NCBI RefSeq assembly: GCF_037042905.1
Contig: NC_087257.1
Coordinates: 28,457,501-28,521,500 of the forward strand
DNA from: Lytechinus pictus
Taxonomy: Eukaryota; Echinodermata; Echinoidea; Temnopleuroida; Toxopneustidae
Direction: 5' to 3'
Length of the DNA stretch: 64,000 nucleotides
The notes beneath the pieces were generated by a model. That model was given only the letters and a program-made list of their open reading frames with translations, was not told the DNA's origin and searched no databases. Position 1 is the stretch's first letter. Every line of letters begins with the position of its first letter. Positions 60,002-64,000 of the stretch are shown one piece after another. A program made the translations under genes and the position numbers.

Positions 60002-62361
60002 GTCGTGCAGACAGTAATTTGCGAATCGTTATATAGAAAATACAAAAAGAAGCATAAAAATAATAAAACAAAGAATTACGAGAGACAGGAAAAAGGAAAA
60101 AGAAAAGCAAAAATATAGACAAGGATTCAATGAAAGAGATAGTGAGGTAGGAAAGGAGAGAACGAATAAGAATAGAGGAAAACAGAATAAAGAAAAAAAA
60201 AGAAATTTAACAGAAAAGAGGAGAACAGAAGGAAAGGGACCGTTTCACACTCGACATTCATCTCTAGCCCATTCTTAAAAGACATAAATAAAAACGTCAT
60301 TGTGCTAATAACTTAATATTTGCAATATTTGTTAAAATAGCTGTATGAAGTTGGAAGATACAAATCACTTCTGTGTAAGGTGGAACTTTATTTTTATCGC
60401 AATGAATTATACAAGGTCCCTTGAAAGTGCTTTTGGTATAAAAAATAATAGTCTTATGTTTCGATCGGTAGGGGATTTTATTTTCATTATCATTTATTAA
60501 TATTGACAGAGAAATATCGAGATGAAAAAAAAAAATTGGAGATCAAAATGAAATCATATCATGTTGATCATAGATCGTAGAGTAACTGAAGTTGACATCG
60601 CATATGCTTTGTTAATTTCGTTCCCCATATTGACCGATTTCATAGATTTGAAAGGTGAATGCTTATTTTCAGGGCTTGATAATAATGATGGAGGAGGGGT
60701 GGGGTTGAGGATGGGGACGGTTGATCCACAGCTATCATTTTCAGTTCTCTCCACCATCATAACCATCTATTTTTTCTGCTCCACCAAGTTCTTCTCCCCC
60801 TCCTTTCCTCTTCCCCTCTCCGCCTCTCTATTTTTTTTTATCTCTCTCTTTCTCTATTTCCCTTCTCTTTCTCACCCTCTCCCTGTCTCCTCTTGATCTG
60901 GCCTTGTCACTCACAAACGGACGGAACAAGCAGATTCTAGGCTTCCTTGTGATGTTTATTCAAGTAAATTACAAATTGTGTCAATATTGCCTCGTTAAAA
61001 TTGAGTTTGAACGACGGTAATGACCTCCCTATATCTCACAATGAGTGACAGTACTCTAAAAAAAAGAAAGAAAGAAAGGAGCATGAAAACCAATGTATTT
61101 AAATAATGACGTTGAATTCAGTTGAATTCATTACCACCACCATTATATTTTAATGATATGAAAACAGTGATTCATTGAAACAATCTTAACATAAATACGA
61201 ACATTGAGTGTTTTTTAAATATACAAACATTCTTCAGAGTTTTTTTTCCACTTTTTTAATCTCTCTATTATATGATGTTTAACGAGATTATTTTAATTTT
61301 TGATAACACATCATATCCATTTGTTTTCAATTTTCCATCATTTTCTGGATACACTTGTTCTTATGATATATCATTTTGTTTTATTTGATGTGGAAATACA
61401 CTCATTCCAATTTAATGTCGAGGTTTTTTTATCATGTTTTCATAATCATTTTAACATTCTCAACAATAGGATATATAAATGTTATGTGGGTTAACTGACA
61501 ACATAATCAATATATCGATACCAAAATGGCACTCATGACAGATATGTCGCACAAGAGAATTGTGATAATCTTTTTGTCAGCTTGGTTGAAGTCAGCCATA
61601 TGGTTGAGGAAGTAATAAGAAAGGATTGCAATGGTTCAGTTTTTCATATTTCTTAGATATCCTTTCCCAAAGTATTCTATGATTTGTTTATATCCAGCTT
61701 TCTGTTTTCGGCCCGGATCCCATCCCACTTGGAAAAGAAAGTTACCAAAATATAAAAAAGAAAAACAGGGAAGTCATGGATACCGTGAAATCGCCCTTAT
61801 CAGCATCTTACGCTAAAACATCACGGTTTTAAACCCAATTTCTTCGCCCATCGCGACGGATTAAATTTCTAATAAGGTTAGACGTCTCATCACCCGCAAG
61901 ACCGAAATGGTTAGAAAGGTTGTGCTGGTAAGATGGCATAGCACCCCAAATAGAAATGTCACGCTGGTAGAGAGGGGTGTAAGACCTGGAATGTATTACC
62001 CCTTACCAAGTCCGAATCCAGGTAAGCCGAAACCAAAAGGCGTAATTATCTCGTGATCGGCGAGAAACAGTGGTTGATAACCGACGTGGGGAGAACTACA
62101 TCGATCTTCATCGAAGCTCAGATTTCGTGTCTAAGTGAGAGAGAATCTGACCTTGGGCTTCATCACAACAAAAGCAGGATCAGAGTAGGATTGGGTTTCA
62201 AGGATCAATCTCTTTTATTTTCTTCATCAAATATTAATAGGTTCATGGGCGAACAGCCGATCAATAATGTATTTTAATGAACATGATGAATTTAACATCT
62301 GCATGCATGAAGAGTTTACCATAAAATTCAAGGTTAATGACTTTTGTATATTATAGTAATA
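60002..62361. other. Gene-poor stretch
   Basis: Purine-rich DNA at about 60040-60240, CT-rich DNA at about 60780-60895. A relatively GC-rich island at about 61840-62130 contains no recognised gene. Confidence 0.4.
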
Positions 62362-62895
62362 TACAGTGCGTCCCAGAAAAAGGAAACCGGGATTCCCTCG
62401 TCTTTTTTTCTTCAAAGAAAAATGTATTATGCTATTTCATTTACATAATCATATAATTCAATTATTTCTCTTTAATTTGATACCAAATATGAGATGAAAA
62501 CTTCACGCATTAATGAGCAAAATGAGTTTGAATTTTTTATGTCAAAATTAGATTGCGCAGAAAAATTGGGCAAGATTGGTTCGTGATGCGACGTCCGTGC
62601 TCACTCGTTGACTAGCTCATTAGCATTTCTTTTGTATTCTTTCTTAAGATTCTCTCACTGATCCCTGAAATGAGAGTGGATTCAGATTCACACGTGAATT
62701 TCTGCGCAAATTGTTTCTGATATGACTGTTTCAATATTTATTGTTTGTAATCTGCCATGCGTGAACGATTTGCTAGGCTGTTGGTTTCAATTTAGAGATG
62801 AAATTCTACTCTTGCCATGAGTACCAAATTTATAGTAAAGGCATATTTAATAAAATCTCTGAAAACGGGTTTCCTTTTTTGTGGGACGCACTGTA
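62362..62895. mobile_element. Tc1/mariner-type MITE, 530 bp
   Basis: The element is 62364-62893. CAGTGCGTCCCAGAAAAAGG then AAACC at the left and, inverted, CAGTGCGTCCCACAAAAAAG then GAAACC at the right, each flanked by TA (62362-62363 and 62894-62895). Internal inverted words TTGCGCAGAAA and TTTCTGCGCAA lie about 150 bp apart. TA TSD and CAGT start fit Tc1/mariner. No transposase frame. Confidence 0.92.
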
Positions 62896-64000
62896 TAACG
62901 ACGTAAGAGACATTGAACGAGGCGCCGTATCTCAAAGGGACCATGATGCAAAGGCTGAAATTATACAAAATTTATCTAGAATTACTGTCATATGAAAGAA
63001 ACATCATTATATTCAAGTTTGAATAAGAACGCCTGATCGGGTGCAATTAAGGATGCATCGAATACCATTACAATTTCCTTGAAAAAAGATGGTTAAAGAA
63101 GGATTGATACTATACATCATTTTATTTATTTATTTCAAACGGTTTATTTCAACAAGGGTATCTATAGCGGCTGAAAAGCCGAATTGCATAACCATTTACA
63201 AATTTACATTAAAAAAATCAACATCAAATTAAAAAAAACATCAAAACATAGGCAGGCTGTTTATTATGTTGGGGACGCATGTATTGAATTATGACATGCA
63301 TCCCCATCATGATAAACCAAAATTGAAGATACATGCGGCCAAATAACATAAAAACAATGAGTTCTGTTTAACCAGAAAGTAGCACAGAAGGGAGAGGAGA
63401 AAAGAAAGGAAAAAATGAGAGAGGAAGAGAGGGTGTGTGTGTGTGAGAGAGAGAGAGAGCGAGAGAGAGAGTGAGTGTTACAATTAATATTTCTGTCATA
63501 CCTAGATCCTGGTAGATTTGAATGATGTACATTATTGGAGTAAGGTGGCCGCAAAGAGATCTTGCGCATGGCGGGGGGGGGGGGGTCCGAATGGGAACTT
63601 GAGAAAACAATTAAATACACTGCATATTAGTTTGGATACGAATGGAAACGGGAGAGGTGTTTTTTATCAATATGGCACATCTTTCAATCTCCTACTTTCA
63701 TTCCATTCTATTTTTTCCTTTTTCTTCAATTAGTCGCTTCGAGTGCAACATAGTAGACCCTACCAATAGTTACGCCTCTAGATGTGGACAAAACTGAATT
63801 TGTAATGAATTGAGCTTCACGATGCGAACATTTCATGAAAAGTTTTGTCGGTGATATTCGCTGACTAATCAGTTCTTAGCCAATCAGATACAAGGATTTG
63901 CAGTAGCTTATAACACCTGTCGTTGGAAGTAACTAGCAAATCTCTCATGAAACCTTCACCAGAAGTGTAATTTATTTAGATGAATGAAATGAGAAAACGC
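62896..64000. other. Gene-poor right end with GA/GT tract
   Basis: GA/GT simple repeat at about 63375-63477 and poly-G at 63571-63583. Nothing else recognised up to the window edge. Confidence 0.45.

Overview
The window looks like non-coding, repeat-rich DNA from a large eukaryotic genome, most likely a marine invertebrate and probably an echinoderm (a sea urchin is my best guess). The reasons are low coding density, AT-rich composition, many poly-G/poly-C tracts at transposon ends, tRNA-derived SINEs whose heads and bodies look like echinoderm SINEs as I remember them, and abundant MITEs with clear terminal inverted repeats (TIRs) and target-site duplications (TSDs). There are no operons, ribosome-binding sites or long open reading frames. 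The species cannot be fixed from the sequence alone.

Layout. 1-5.6 kb: non-autonomous hAT-like transposons rich in a degenerate GCTCGCGCTTCGCGCTCGC motif, a near-perfect 53-bp palindrome (1358-1410) and a 16-bp G-rich minisatellite (2061-2280). 5.3-11.06 kb: the most striking feature, an array of a ~389-bp satellite. Each monomer carries a long hairpin plus a CCAAT/CRE-like block. The array is interrupted by a duplicated transposon-derived segment and partly organised in 780-bp dimers. 11.1-11.9 kb: an ACTGGTC-rich tract, a solo hairpin and a tRNA-SINE fused to a half hairpin. 13.65 kb: a 224-bp hAT MITE with a perfect 8-bp TSD. 18-31 kb: three loci (about 18.0-18.9, 24.6-25.3 and 30.0-30.5 kb) sharing promoter-like modules and palindromic elements. 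Two of them have candidate first exons followed by CTAG/AGATCT-rich intron-like DNA, and candidate downstream exons lie at 22.29, 26.56 and (decayed duplicate) 27.5 kb.

31-64 kb: mostly unremarkable AT-rich DNA carrying a foldback element (31.6 kb), a pair of minus-strand exons with weak resemblance to NXPE-family proteins (34.25-34.88 kb), a diverged 260-bp duplication (35.5/37.3 kb), two related TTAA-flanked MITEs (39.5 and 54.0 kb), a 94-bp hairpin tandem array (42.2-42.6 kb) with a solo relative at 59.2 kb, several microsatellites, a SINE (52.5-52.8 kb), a hAT MITE with perfect TSD (53.04-53.31 kb), one well-bounded minus-strand exon candidate (59.72-60.0 kb) and a mariner-type MITE (62.36-62.89 kb).

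No complete protein-coding gene can be assembled. The coding calls are individual exons with splice signals and are all tentative; the repeat calls rest on inverted and direct repeats read directly in the sequence.
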